NCBI GenBank assembly: GCA_036898135.1
Contig: CM072526.1
Location: forward strand, 54,381,821 to 54,445,820
Length of the DNA stretch: 64,000 nt
Direction of reading: 5' to 3'
Origin: Oncomelania hupensis
Taxonomy: Eukaryota > Mollusca > Gastropoda > Littorinimorpha > Pomatiopsidae
Positions 11,576-24,879 of the stretch are shown here, in pieces. How positions within the stretch are numbered: the first letter of the stretch is position 1; each line of letters begins with the position of its first letter. The translations under genes and the position numbers were made by a program. The notes under the pieces were generated by a model. It searched no databases and was not told the DNA's origin. It saw only the letters and a program-made list of their open reading frames with translations.

Positions 11576-11855
11576 AAATAATTCCGTGTGTCATATTTGT
11601 TGTAATTATGATGCAAAAATAGAATTCCGAATCTTTAATTGGATAGTATCGCTATTATTATTCCTACTGTGCTTGTTTGACTACTGCTGTGGCGGAGAAT
11701 AAATTTCCCCGTTTGGATGGGATATATATCCTCTCTTTTTCTGACTTAAAGTCAAGACACCATTACTCACTGAATTCAAAATACATAGGATTTTGTTTTG
11801 GTGATGCGGTAAAACATTTAGTCACTCTACAACAAACATGCTTCCATGCTTCTAA
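11576..11855. other. No gene recognised
   Basis: AT-rich sequence beyond the duplication. GACTTAAAGTCAAGACACCATTACTC resembles the start of a CR1-type 3' region also seen near 52810, which is a weak similarity. Confidence 0.4.
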
Positions 11856-11860
11856 GAGAA

Positions 11861-12479
11861 TGTTACACTCCGTTTGATGATGGTGTTTTTCTATCAGTAT
11901 CTGATTCAGCCCCGATGCTTGAATTCCTGATAGGGTGTAACTCAGATTCGTTTATTCACGCAACCCGCTCAAGCAGCATACAAGTCACTAAGTCGACGTA
12001 TGAAGTTTTCCACTTTTTATTCAGCACACACCAACAACTGCATACAATTCTCAACTCAACAACTTTCACAGCAACTATCAACAACAATCTCTCAACAGCA
12101 ACTCGGCACACGATTAAATAACCTCCCTCTCTTCTCGAACAATTTGGTACACGGTAGAAATGACGCACTGCCACCAATCGAACTAAAGATCGTCATCACT
12201 GGCTTACGTCATACACATTTCCTCTACTTCCGGGAACATTCACGACCTTCGATATCCATCGGGAAATTTCTATCGACAGTAATAAACATGCAGATCCCGA
12301 AAATTCTCCAACAATATCGACCAACGAAAATTATCGACGTTATACAAAACCTCTCCTAACAACAATGCAAACTCAAATCAAAGGTAAATAAACTCCATTA
12401 TTGAATACTTTGCAAAACGAAACGATTAGATCTATCGTGCACGTTTCCGACGTACTACCATTCGCGTTTCAACGTAACA
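11861..12479 (+). mobile_element. Solo LTR, family B, copy 1 (619 bp)
   Basis: Starts TGTTACACTCCG, ends CAACGTAACA, and is flanked by GAGAA (11856-11860, 12480-12484). A close relative lies inverted at 46612-47224 with its own 5-bp duplication, and a diverged, rearranged one at 25934-27710. AATAAA-type words occur near the 3' end. No internal region is present. Confidence 0.9.
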
Positions 12480-12654
12480 GAGAAAAAGTTATTTTAAGAA
12501 GTAAACACGCACACCCACCACACACGCACACACACGCGCGCACACACACACACCCACGTACACAATTCTATACGAGTATATAAATTGAAGCATACACATC
12601 ATATAACGTGCATTTAAACATCACATCATCAAATTGTGCCATACTCGTGTTGTG

Positions 12655-12830
12655 TGAACAACTGAGGTCACTGGTTCTGAGAGAGCAGCCTCGGGAAAGA
12701 AGCTGTAAGCCTATCTAAACCGACAGGTTCTAGCTTTTAATGCTCTGAAGCGTTTGCTTGACGGGAGAAGTTCAAGCAGGTATTTGGCTGGATGAGATGG
12801 ATCGTCACTGAGGTTGCTGGCCCTTTTAAA
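12655..12830 (-). mobile_element. L2-like LINE C-terminal fragment
   Basis: The - strand resembles the PSGRRFRALRA..RNSFFP region of the LINE at 56995-58125: GGGAAAGAAGCTGT, then CTCTGAAGCGT, then GGCTGGATGAGATGGATCG. Short and decayed. Confidence 0.5.
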
Positions 12831-13983
12831 CAAAACGCATTTATCATATATTTGTGAATTATCATTGTTGTAATGAAAATATTATGTGGTGCTTGGTTTG
12901 TTGTTGCTGTTGTTGTTGTTGTTGTCGTTGTTGTTTTAGCTAGTTATTGCGTGCCATGTTTTTCAGCGAATTAGATGGTGATGAAATCTATAAATACTCG
13001 TTCTATTGGATGCTATGTATAGTAAAATAGGAACTCCGCATATCCATTTGCATTTATAAAATTGTATTTGATCGATCTTGTATAGCGCCATTCCAGCTCA
13101 AAAGCTGCTCAAAGCGGCGGCCGATACAGGATTTTACAGGTGCGATTATGTGATGCTAGTATTGCACGTCTGTCGTAGACTAATTTTATCGTGCAAAAAT
13201 GCAATTCTATTGTACTAATTGGATGATAATATTGTGACTGAAATATTATTCATCGTTTCTTATTGGCGAATATATTGAAGAACATATCGTTCCATTATGC
13301 TGATTAGATTGAAACGTGATGAAGAAAATAATTACATTGTTCTGATTGGTTGCTAATGTGATGAAAAAAAAATCACTCCTGTGTTGATTGGGTATAATTA
13401 TGATTAAATGGCATGGTTAGTCTCATGTATTTGGAAAGTATTATTCCGCTGATTTGATGTTACAGAACTGTGTTTAAAATAATGTTCGTGTGCCGTCAAG
13501 TGTATTTTAAAAATTGTAGTGACGATTCACGAGCCTGTCATTTTGCAGAAACGAACTTTAAAATTATATACTATTAGTGTTATCTGCTATTTTTCTATCT
13601 TTTTTTTCTTCTGACCATGAATTTAAAAAAGTATAATGTTCCTGTTATTTTTATATAAATAAACACCCTCTGGTATCTCGCCATTGTTTTCTTCTTCAAC
13701 CTTTTTCTCTTCTCATACCTGTTTATCAAACTGATGTACCTGTTACCTTACGACTGCATAAATACATTGAAAATAATATTATCATAATATTTCCTACTTT
13801 CTTTGCTTTGAATATTCTCTCCGCTCTTGTTGATCCAACTCATGTTCATGTTAGTTGTCAAACCAATATGTAAAATCTAATAATAAAATGGGATTTTGTT
13901 TAACTGAACGCGTGACGTGATGTGTGATGTGTGAAATCTGATAGAACTGTGCCTGAATTACAATTATACTATTTTGTAAACTT
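12831..13983. other. AT-rich sequence with no gene
   Basis: Contains (TTG)n near 12897-12935, several GATTGGTTG/GATTGGRTR words and a retroposon-tail-like GCGCCATTCCAGCTCAAAAG near 13085. Nothing coding is visible. Confidence 0.6.
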
Positions 13984-14564
13984 CCCCCGTTGGGGTGCCG
14001 GGGGTTTCAGTATAAATAGTATCCCCACTTTCTGGAAATGTAGTGCTTTAAATTCCCACTGTCGCTGTCTTTCTCATTTGCTCTTTCTCATTCCTGCTGT
14101 GTTCTATCAATCTGCTATACTATCGTCTTCTTCGCTAGACCAGTCTCCTACCTTTTTTCTTGAAAACTCTTCCGGGACAAGCCTCCTTGTTTGTGTATGA
14201 GGTCTGTTGGATCAGCTTGGGAATATTGGACGCTTTCTGCCAGGTGGTCACTAGGGCTTCCTATGATGTTATTATTTAGCAATGTAGGCATTTTATATGT
14301 ATGTTTTGTTGATAATATATAATGATGTTTGTATTCTATTTTGTTTTTGTAAACGGGGGTTCGATAAGTTGGGGTGAAGCCTCAGCCGTCCCCTGCGTGG
14401 GATGTCTTTATTGTAAAGTGACTGGCTGGTGGAGGGCATTCAGTTTTCCCACTAGGGTTGTTTCAGCAGATCTTTTATGCGGATAAGGGGTTGTCCGGTC
14501 CTGATTTGGCTCGGAAGAGTCCGCTGGACCTAAAGCAACAATTATGTAATGTAATGTAATGTAC
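13984..14564 (+). mobile_element. Family A SINE-like element, copy 2
   Basis: Full-length copy. CCCCCGTTGGGGTGCCGGGG forms a small 5' hairpin, and the 3' end CCTAAAGCAACAATTATG passes into a (TAATG)n tail. Confidence 0.85.
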
Positions 14565-14594
14565 TACGTATGTCACTCTTATGAGCAAATACCA

Positions 14595-14660
14595 GTTGGG
14601 GTTGGGTCGTGTTTTCATGGTAATGGCCGAGAGTCGCGAGTTCAATTCTCCGCTCGTTTA

Positions 14661-14722
<62 letters not shown>
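14595..14722 (+). mobile_element. tRNA-like SINE fragment with (ATT)n tail
   Basis: TCATGGTAATGGCCGAGAG and the B-box-like GCGAGTTCAATTCTCC precede 60 bp of (ATT)n. This looks like a short tRNA-derived SINE. The poly-Ile and poly-Tyr frames here are artefacts. Confidence 0.5.
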
Positions 14723-14724
<2 letters not shown>

Positions 14725-15012
14725 TGTACACTAGTGTCGAGTATTTTAAAGTTCAGTAACCTGAACACCAAACCTCGTTTCACCATTTTATTCCAAAATT
14801 CAGTTTTAAGTATGTAGCTAGCTAGTTGTAATAGTATTTATAGTAATGTCAGTTCAACGTTGATTCTACTTCTTGCTAGATGGTGTTACATATCACGTTT
14901 TAGGATATTTCCGCAGGCCTTCCTAATATTATAAGCTTGCTGAAGGGTGATTGAGGGGAGGCAACCTTGACTACTTCTGGTGTTTCCCACAACCTTTTGG
15001 CCTCCCTTGTAT

Positions 15013-15143
<131 letters not shown>

Positions 15144-15354
15144 GCCTAGTCGTTGACATAAATAAAAGCGATGGTTTAGCCCTAATGCTGGCATACAATA
15201 GAAGGAACAAACCCAAATCAAGTCCTGTGCGTGTTCTTTCATTGTTGTACTGTCCTTCTTCCTTTTTACACTGCTTTTTACACTGATTTTACACTGCTTT
15301 TTACACTGCTTTTACACTGCTTTTACACTGCTTTTACACTGCTTTCTTGATGTT

Positions 15355-16192
15355 CTTGCCCAAAGAAGAAACGGTGGATCACACCTGAACTTTTGGATCT
15401 TTGTGATAAACGAAGAGAGATGAAAAAGAAAATGAACACCTCACTGGGAGCTGATGCCTACTGAAAAATCAACTATGACATCCAAAAAGGCATGCGCACA
15501 GCAAAGGAGAACTGGATAGAAGAGCAATGCCAGGAAAAAGAGAACAGTCTGAACAAGAACAACAGCAAGAAGGCCTTCCAGACCGTGAAGCGGCTGACAA
15601 GTATTAAACAGCCCAAGGTCTCCACGATACAAAGCAAGTCTGGCTTACAGAAGAACACGAAGTCTTGGATAAATGGACAGAGTACTGCTCTGACCTTTAC
15701 AAAACATTCCAAACGGAGACCCATCAGTTCTAGTATGTACCCAGAACAGAAAAGAGGAAGAAATCTTCCCAATTCTCCGAGCTAGAAGAAGTTGAGGCAG
15801 CAGTGCAATCACTTAAGAAGGGGAAGTCAGCAGGAGTGGACAACATACCCGCGGAAGTGCTTCAAGCAGGAGGGGAAGCGATGATTGACGCCCTCACCAT
15901 TATCTGTAACAAGATCTTGCAGAGTGGGGAGTGGCCTACACAATGGACCCAGTTGCTTATCATCAGAAGGCGAAGTACCACTGAACAGATTTTTAACTTC
16001 AGAATAATCTGCGAGAAATACATGTACCTACAGCACCAACAACATCTATATCATGTGTTTGTAGACTTCAAAAAAGGGTTTGACCGAGTCTGGCATGCAG
16101 ATCTTTGGGCAACCATTAGAGTGTATAACATTGAAGTCATCCAAAGATTGTATGACAAGGCTACCAGTACAGTCCTCCACAACAGCGCCATC
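15355..16192 (+). pseudogene. RTE-like LINE fragment, forward half of an inverted dimer
   Basis: The frame is broken but recognisable: end of the endonuclease-RT linker (KKRWITPELLDLCDKRR type), then SLKKGKSAGVDNIPAEVLQA, then EKYMYLQHQQ..FVDFKKGFDRVWHADLW of the RT fingers/palm. About 130 bp are deleted near 15968 and stop codons occur (for example near 15463). At about 16192 the sequence flips to the opposite strand of the same LINE. Confidence 0.8.
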
Positions 16193-16957
16193 TTCTCTAC
16201 ATTTATTTCCATTCCAAAGGCTCTGGAGGTGGTGTAAAATCTCTGTACAAGCTGTTCAAATTCTTGTTACTCTCCAGCCAATCCATCAATGTCATCCGCC
16301 AATAGGAGGTTGAAGATTTTTCTACCCCCTATGCTGACTGTGCCTTCGTGATCTGCAAGGGTATCTGACATGATGCGCTCCAGGAAGATGCTAAAGAGTG
16401 TTGGAGAGAGTAGGCATCCTTGACGCACGCCGGTTGTTGTTCTGAACCAGTTCCCGATGTCACTGTTGTGGAGGACTGCACTGCTAACCTTGTCATACAG
16501 GTTTTTGATGACCAATAATGTTAGGGCTGATGTTGTCTGCTCTCATGGTTGCCCACGGAGCTGCATGCCATGAGTATTATTTTCAGGAGGACTTTGCTGG
16601 GATGGCTGATGTGGCCAATGGTGCGGTAATTTTCACACTCCTGAAGGTTACCCTTTTTGGGAAGAGTAATGGCAAGCGACTGGGTCCATTGTGTATGCCA
16701 CTCCCCACTCTGCAAGATCTTGTTTTAGATAATGGTGAGGGCGTCAATCATCGCTTCTCCTCCTGCTTGAAGCAATTCTGCGGGTATGTTGTCCACTACT
16801 GCTGACTTCCCCTTCTTCAGCGATTGCACTGCTGCCTCAACTTCTTCTCGGAGAATTGGGAGGATTTCTTCTTCTTCTTGGTTCTGGGGACGTGAAATCC
16901 TCCACTTCGCTGTCGTCATAGTCTGATAATGGGGCATAGGTCTGGATGATGGTGCCT
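16193..16957 (-). pseudogene. RTE-like LINE fragment, reverse half of an inverted dimer
   Basis: On the - strand: LYDKVSSAVLHNSDIGNWF, TTGVRQGCLLSPTLFSIFLE, LLADDIDGLAGE (FADD motif region) and, farther right, EEEEILPILREEVEAAVQSL. Internal deletions join non-adjacent parts. It is arranged head to head with 15355-16192. Confidence 0.8.
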
Positions 16958-17030
16958 TGAGCAGCTCTTGAGCTGGAAAAGCGCTATATAAGAACGATTA
17001 AATAAATAAATAAATAAAAAATTGTGATGT
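16958..17030 (+). mobile_element. LINE/SINE 3' tail (GCGCTATATAAG...(AAATA)n)
   Basis: GAAAAGCGCTATATAAGAACG followed by (ATAAA)n is the classic tail shape of CR1/L2-group retroposons and their SINEs. Confidence 0.6.
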
Positions 17031-17119
17031 TGAAAGATGCTGCTGTCGGACGGATGGTAATGAGTCTCCTGGAGCAACACATAACCATCCCACTGTAATA
17101 TGAACTTTTTGGGGTATGT

Positions 17120-17640
17120 TTTTGTAAGGTCTAAAATGACCTTCACCTTCAAGATCAAAGCAAAACCGGAACATAAAAGATCAATCTATCATCTCTAAAT
17201 ACAACAAGTGTGGGTTTTATATCTCTCCTATCTCTCATAGTTTAGGTTCAAGGTCACTTCAAAGTATCTATACTAACCGATTTTGGACAGCTACAGTGAC
17301 CTTGACCTTGGAGTGAGGTTGACCAAATTTGTATAGTTTGTGTGTGTGTGTGTGTAGTCTCATTGATATGCATGCATTAAAGAATCATAAGTTCAACATT
17401 AACAATCTAGAAAAGTAATGAAATGTCCAAAATTATTATATTTTAAAACTAACATTTGTTGACCCTGTGACCTTGACCTTGCAGTAAAGTCATTCAATAA
17501 CTGATCATTTATGATGTCTCATGGGTACAAAACATCTTAGCAAGTTTGGTTGTGATCTTTGAAATAGGTTCTGAGATATCAATCCGATTGCAAGTTTAAT
17601 TTTGCACAGACAGACGGCGGACAGACAAACGAACGGGTCG
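17120..17640 (+). repeat. Family F repeat with TGACCTTGACCTT clusters, copy 1
   Basis: Contains several GTGACCTTGACCTTG words and the block AAATACAACAAGT..TCTCATAGTTTAGGTTC. A second copy, split by family A, is at 55010-56115. It ends ACAGACAGACGGCGGACAGA. Coding potential is absent. Element class unknown. Confidence 0.7.
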
Positions 17641-18105
17641 ACACCAAAAAAATGTTTAATGTCATTTTTGGGCTACTTACGACTCTATCTCGTACAGATT
17701 TGCAACCATCCTGGATTTTGTTTTTTATTGAGTTAATTAATTTAAATGAGTTAATTAATTTAAAAAACTCACATTTCTATGCATGTAGTCAAAAAGGTTA
17801 CACAAAAGTAAATAAATAATAAATAATATCACCTTCTCTTCCACTATCTACACCGCTCACCCCCTTCCCCTTCCCCTTTCCCACCTTCCCCCCACGCACA
17901 CACCTCTACACTCAAACACACAGGCACGCATGCATAACAGTGGCCATGTCAGGAGTAGCCGCGAGCTTCCATTGAACGTTAGGGGATACACATAGAAACC
18001 TGAGCCATTCTAAATACAATACATAGTAAAGGCAGCATTAACGCTGTTAGTAAAAACACTCTTAAAACTGCGCCCACATTTTTAAAAAAAAAAAAAGGAA
18101 AAAAC
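17641..18105. other. No gene recognised
   Basis: AT-rich, with short TTAATTAATTTAAA repeats (17730-17765) and C-rich sequence (17865-17895). Confidence 0.6.
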
Positions 18106-18107
18106 AC

Positions 18108-18109
<2 letters not shown>

Positions 18110-18152
<43 letters not shown>

Positions 18153-18168
18153 AGGGGGGGGGGGGGGA
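18110..18168. repeat. (GA)n plus poly-G
   Basis: GA dinucleotide tract running into a G homopolymer near 18150-18168. Confidence 0.95.
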
Positions 18169-18879
18169 ACGCGCTCGCGTCCATGCATGCAACGAAAGTT
18201 CCTGGGGTTTTTTTTTCAAAGAATGGCTTTTGTTTATTATTGAATAAATTCCGTAGTTGTTGTGCCTTCTAACAGCAAGAGCTACGGCTAGCTACCTTTC
18301 TAGGGCTTAAATATCATCATGGACCACAGGGACTAGCTTTCACACATTATTGAGCGTCACGCAGACTGTTCACATTCACTATGATTGGTGGCCCACTGCA
18401 AGATAAATAAATTACCCCCAAAACCAGCCTCTTTTAATTCGTTTGTTTATGTATTAAGTTAATAGCATTCAGATCAAAATAGTCGCGAAGCGAGCCCTCG
18501 TCACATTCTACAACGGCACAGCGTCTACCTATTTCATTTATTTTTTTTATGACAGCCTCACACATATTGTAATAGTTTAAACCTCAAAACTTGTTAGGTA
18601 CTCATGAACGTTAGCTTATGCCAAATAGGCACTCACAAAAAGAACATAATGGAGTGGCGTGGTGACCAGGAAGTGTAGTTGGTTAGAGCACAGGCCTATG
18701 ATAGAGGTAAAATAAACCTGTATCCTTTCGATCCAAGTGAAGTTATTACATGTACATGTTGGTTCGTAGGCTACAAGGGTTGGGATATAAATTGGTGTGA
18801 CCGCTGTGGACTCCCTTCTCTCTATCGTACTGATGCTAGGATGCGTGTTACCTACTGCTGTTCGATCTAGGATCCTCTA

Positions 18880-19095
18880 CAGGCGCCCAGCTTGAGTAAT
18901 GTTCCTGTGGTTAGACCGCTACTTTCCAATGCCCAAAGTTGCGAGTTCAACCCCGCGCGGACGGACTTTACAAGTAAGCTTACGTACATCAATTTTCAAA
19001 TCACCGAAGGTTTCTTCGGGTACTCTGGTTTTCTCTTCCCTCCCTTCATTAATGGTTTTGGATACAGTCGATATAAACATTTAAAAACAAAATGG
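18880..19095 (+). mobile_element. tRNA-derived SINE with CGGGTACTCTGG domain
   Basis: The tRNA-like head has the A-box-like GTGGTTAGACCGC and the B-box-like GAGTTCAACCCC. The body block TTCTTCGGGTACTCTGGTTT follows, and the tail is TTTTGGATACAGTCGATATA. Related bodies occur at 42765-42985 and tails at 60925-60990. The frame across it is not a gene. Confidence 0.65.
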
Positions 19096-19244
19096 ACTTC
19101 CTGTCCAATTTCTTATATGGATCTCCATGCCTTTACACCACATTGTTGTATATGTTTTTTAATATGTGATATTGATCATATTGTATACAACAGTGTGTCT
19201 AGAGGCTTCTTGACTGAGGAAAGTGATAGTAGTTATTCATTGCT

Positions 19245-19588
19245 TACAGGGTTCCGCGGACTGCAAAATCAGGACCACAACTTGGTTGAAAGAGGACTCA
19301 CCCCTGATCCGTATAAAAGATCTTCTAAAACAACCCTAGTGGTAACACTGAAAGTACTCCACCAGCCGGTCACTTTACAATAAAAGCATCCCACGCAAGT
19401 GACGCTGAAGCTATAATACTCTAATTTACTGAACCCCCGTTTACAGAAATAAAATAGAATATAAACATCATTATAACATATCAACAAACACATACATAAA
19501 GGGCAAAGACAACGACAGTGGGAATTTAAAGCACTAAACTTCCAGAAAGTGGGGATACTATTTATACCCCCGGAACCCCCACGGGGGA
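19245..19588 (-). mobile_element. Family A SINE-like element, copy 3 (internal deletion)
   Basis: Reverse complement of the family. The 3' part is diverged and the middle is missing (joined near 19500). The 5' hairpin (CCCCCACGGGGG on +) is at the right end and abuts an (AGT)n array. Confidence 0.8.
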
Positions 19589-19674
19589 TAGTAATAGTAG
19601 TAGTAGTAGTAGTAGTAGCAGTAGTAGTAGTAGTAGTAGCAGTAGCAGTAGTAGTAGTAGTAGTAGTAGTAGTT

Positions 19675-19714
<40 letters not shown>

Positions 19715-19757
19715 CAGTAGCAGTAGTAGTAGTAGTAGTAGTAGCAGTAGTAGTAGC

Positions 19758-19828
<71 letters not shown>

Positions 19829-19852
19829 TGTTGTTGTTGTTGTTGTTTATTG
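19589..19852. repeat. (AGT)n / (GTT)n microsatellite
   Basis: About 210 bp of AGT/AGC triplets and then GTT triplets. The long poly-Val frame is an artefact. Confidence 0.95.
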
Positions 19853-19924
19853 TGAAGACAATAAATAATAAGAGTGAAAACTACGAAACTCTGCCACTAA
19901 AGAACAATTCAACGATTTTGTGTA

Positions 19925-20000
19925 CTTTTGGCCAAAGCGACACTCAGAAGAAACCGTGGATTACACCTGAACTTTTGGATCTGTGTAATAAACGAAGAGA

Positions 20001-20032
<32 letters not shown>

Positions 20033-21893
20033 GAAAAAGAACACCTCACAGGGAGCTTATGTCTACCGAAAAATCAACAATGACATCCAAAAAGGCATGC
20101 GCACAGCAAAGGAGAACTGGATAGAAGATCAATGCCAGGAAATAGAGAACAGTCTGAACAAGAACGACAGCAAGAAGGCCTACCAGACTGTAAAGCGGCT
20201 GACAAGACACAGCCCAAAGTCTCCACGATCCAAAGCAAGTCTGGCATATGCCTTACAGAAGAACAAGAAGTCTTGGACAGATGGACAGAGTACTGCTCTG
20301 ACCTTTACAACCATATACCAAATGGAGACCCATCAGTTCAAGCATGTCCCGAGAACAGAGAAGGAGAAGAAATCCTCCCAATTCTCCGGGAAGAAGTTGA
20401 GGCAGCAGCGCAATCGCTGAAGAAAGGGAGGTCAGCAGGAGTGGACAACATACCCGCGGAACTGCTACAAGCAGGAGGAGAAGCGATGATTGATGCCCTC
20501 ACCATTATCTGTAACAAGATCTGGCAGAGTGGGGAGTGGCCTACACCATGGATCCAGTCGCTTGTCATCACTCTTCCCAAAAAAGGTAACCTTCAGGAGT
20601 GTGAAAATTACTGCACCATCAGCCTTATCAGCCATCCCAGCAAGGTCCTCCTGAAACTAATACTCAACAGGTTGAAACTCCAAGCTGAACAAATCATAGC
20701 TGAAGAACAAGCAGGATTCAGGGTAGGGCGAAGTACCACTGAACAGATTTTCAACTTCAGAAAAATCTGTGAAAAATACCTAGAGCACCAACAACATCAA
20801 TATCATGTTTTCATAGACTTCAAGAATGCGTTTGATGGAGTCTGGCATGCAGCTCTATGGGCAACAATGAAAGTGTACAACATCAGCCCTAAAATTATTG
20901 AAGTCATCAAAGGCCTGTATGACACGGCTACCAGTGCAGTCCTCCATAACAGCGTCATCGGGAACTGGTTCAGAACAACAATCGGTGTGCGTCAAGGATG
21001 CCTACTCTCTCCAACACTCTTCTACATCTTCCTAGAGCGCATCATGTCAGATGCCCTTGCAGATCACGAAGGCACAGTCAGCATAGGGGGGTAGAGCAAT
21101 CTCCAATCTTCGTTTTGCGGATGACATTGATGCATTGGCTGGAGAGGAACAAGAACTTGAACAGCTGGTACAGAGGCCTGACAACACCTCCAGAGCTAAT
21201 GGAATGGAAATAAGTGCAGAGAAGACCAACATGATGACCAACAACACCAATGGCATCAACACGGACATCAAAGTCCAAGGACAATCCCTCAACACAGTGC
21301 ATAGCTTCAAATATTTAGGAGCCATTGTAACAGACAATGGGTCCCGACAGGAAGTCCTCTCCAGGATCGTACAAACAACTGCTGCCCTGACAAGGTTGAA
21401 GCCCATTTGGAAAGACAGGACCATCAGTCTACATTCCAAAATAAGACTGCTGCGCTCCCTTGTCATCTCCATCTCCCTATATGCTTGAGAAACATGGACC
21501 CTCACAGCAGATCTCCAACGAAGAATACAAAGCATGGAGATGAGGTGCTACAGAAGACTTCTGGGCATTTCCTATACCCAACACATCACCAACGACGAAG
21601 TCCGACAGACCATGACCTGCTCACAGAGGTGAAGAAACGGAAACTCCGATGGTATGGCCACGTCATCAGATCACAAGGCCTTGCAAAGACCATTCTGCAA
21701 GGCACAGTGCAAGGAGGTAGAATAAGAGGGAGACCGAAAAAGAGGTGGGAGGACAACATTCGAGAATGGACTGGTTTGACACTGAGCAAAGCCATCAGGG
21801 CTGCTGAGGACAGAGAAAGATGGAGTATGCTGGTTAAACGATCATCTGTGGTGCCCCTACGACCTCCGGGTTACGGGACAGGATAGGATAGGA
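19925..21893 (+). pseudogene. RTE-like non-LTR retrotransposon, RT and C-terminal domain (broken)
   Basis: Most complete copy of this LINE in the window. A 320-codon frame (20132-21094) contains VDNIPAELLQAGGEAMIDAL, ITLPKKGNLQECENY, EEQAGFRVGRSTTEQIF, FIDFKNAFDGVWHAALW and TTIGVRQGCLLSPTLFYIFL. A frameshift near 21090 (a run of G) separates it from the FADDIDALAGE palm motif and MEISAEKTNMMTNN. TGA at 21486 breaks YACETWTL, and the end carries RWYGHVIRSQGLAKTIL and RGRPKKRWEDNIREWTG. It ends TACGGGACAGGATAGGATAGG, a short-repeat 3' end. It is 5' truncated, lacking nearly all of the endonuclease. RTE is my best guess for the clade. Confidence 0.85.
19997..20034. repeat. Poly-A within the LINE
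   Basis: About 25 A residues interrupt the LINE frame after the codons for NKRREI. Confidence 0.9.
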
Positions 21894-21969
21894 AAGGACA
21901 CCCAGATCACCCGTCTCCAAAATGAAGTACACAGCCGCCGCCATTTTGTTTTACGCCCGGTGTGCCTAA

Positions 21970-22692
21970 AGGTGCGGTTTGACGTGAAGTGAAACAAAAG
22001 CAAAGGGGTAAACAAAGCAAAGCATCTGCTGCTAGAGGCAAGTACGTTTATAATGCTTTGCTTTGTGAAGCGGTCACACGATGAGAAGTTTTGCATAATC
22101 AGTCTGAGTAGAAGCAATGCGCAATAAGTTGTAAATCAGTTACCTCCCTTTCCGTCAGATTGACCCTCACGGAAGAAGTCCATTAGTCCTTTTTCAGGGT
22201 TTGGTTTCTGTAATTTTGACTTCTAACATTCCATAATGCCTCGTGGCTTTGAATTAGATCGAGGAGAATAAACGTATCGTCTTGTTTCAGATTTGCTAAT
22301 GGCCCAGTAGCTTTTGATGCCGTCATGATCGCTGAAATGATAACAACCTCGTTTTCGTACGTCGGCTCTTCTGATTGGCTGGCAATCAAATGCTTCAGCG
22401 AAGCAGCCTAAAATTTTAGAGCACGCTTCAAACTGAAAGCATTGGCTTTGCTTCACTTCGGCGCTTAGCTGCTGTTATGCTTTAGGTCTAGTCACACGAT
22501 AAACATAGTCAAAACTACGATGTTTCCTGTTTTACTGGCTGTTTTGCTTTCTGTTTCTCTTCCCGTCAGACCGCACCTTTAGCTGCTGTTATGCTTTAGG
22601 TCTAGTCACACGATAAACATAGTTAAAACTACGATGTTTCCTGTTTTACTGGCTGTTTTGTATTCTGTTTCACTTCCCGTCAGACCGCACCT
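21970..22692. mobile_element. Harbinger-like MITE with TAA target duplication
   Basis: Left end AGGTGCGGTTTGACGTGAAG, and right end the inverted CTTCCCGTCAGACCGCACCT. TAA flanks both sides (21967-21969, 22693-22695), typical of PIF/Harbinger (TWA). Inside, a 114-bp segment is tandemly repeated (starts 22466 and 22580) and carries an extra copy of the terminal motif. No transposase frame. Confidence 0.8.
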
Positions 22693-22776
22693 TAAGTTTA
22701 ACAGCGAGTGTGACGTTGTTAGACCAATTCTTTACCTCAAAGCAGAAACAAGCAAAGTTCTTTGATATTTGTGAGC

Positions 22777-22962
22777 ATGGCGGCTGCGGATGTTGAAGAA
22801 TGGAGTCGGAACTGCTGCAGCATTTGCATGGAGCCCTTCAGAGTCAGAACCCCAAAGTTTTTACCCTGCTTTCACACGTTTTGTGTGCCTTGCCTGCAAC
22901 AACTGGTGGACAGAGCCAAGGCAGAAATGCGGCCTCAACCTGTACATCGCCTTGGCTCTCGG
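22777..22962 (+). CDS. TRIM-family RING/B-box/coiled-coil/TM protein, exon 1
   Basis: Begins ATGGCGGCTGCGG; the frame reads MAAADVEEWSRNCCSICMEP. It supplies six of the eight RING zinc ligands: C14-x2-C17, C31-x-H33-x2-C36 and C39 (CSICMEP...LPCFHTFCVPCL). The exon ends after 62 codons at ...VHRLGSR, with the donor GTAAGC at 22963, phase 0. The protein is probably a RING-type E3 ubiquitin ligase. The 84 bp before the ATG abut a MITE, so the promoter and 5' UTR may be partly transposon-derived. No alternative upstream ATG in frame was seen. Exon 2 follows 9.8 kb downstream. Confidence 0.85.
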
Positions 22963-22984
22963 GTAAGCAGATTTCGTTGGATTG

Positions 22985-24550
<1,566 letters not shown>

Positions 24551-24580
24551 GTGACCGATTCTTTTTGGAAACCGGAAGTG

Positions 24581-24870
24581 ATGGCTTCGTCTCCAGCGTC
24601 AGTAGATGTGTCGTCTGCTAGAGTAGCTAGGGCCTTGAATCGACCCGGTTTTGCTTCTGAAGAGCTCCAAGACCTGCTTTCAGACTATTTTTATGATGGT
24701 GCCGGTGGGAACTGTGATGAGGATTATGATTCTGACGAGCAGAAGCTTGATCCCGTTATTAAACGATACTGTTTGTTTTCATTCATTGATTCATGTATCG
24801 TAGGCCTCTTCGCTATTGGCGTGTCTTTAATAATCCGTCATTCTACTTGCATAGATTTAGGTAAAGGTTG
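24581..24870 (+). CDS. Unrecognised open frame (MASSPASVDVSS...)
   Basis: A 96-codon frame beginning ATGGCTTCGTCTCC reads ARVARALNRPGFASEELQDL, then SDYFYDGAGGN and an acidic DEDYDSDEQ stretch, then a hydrophobic segment (CLFSFIDSCIVGLFAIGVSL). A possible donor TTAG|GTAAAG lies at the end (~24860). Acidic N-termini like this occur in transposon-encoded proteins such as piggyBac relatives, but no diagnostic motif is present. It sits in TRIM intron 1 on the same strand. It may be an exon of a domesticated element, an orphan gene or chance. Confidence 0.3.
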
Positions 24871-24879
24871 AAAAGGCGA

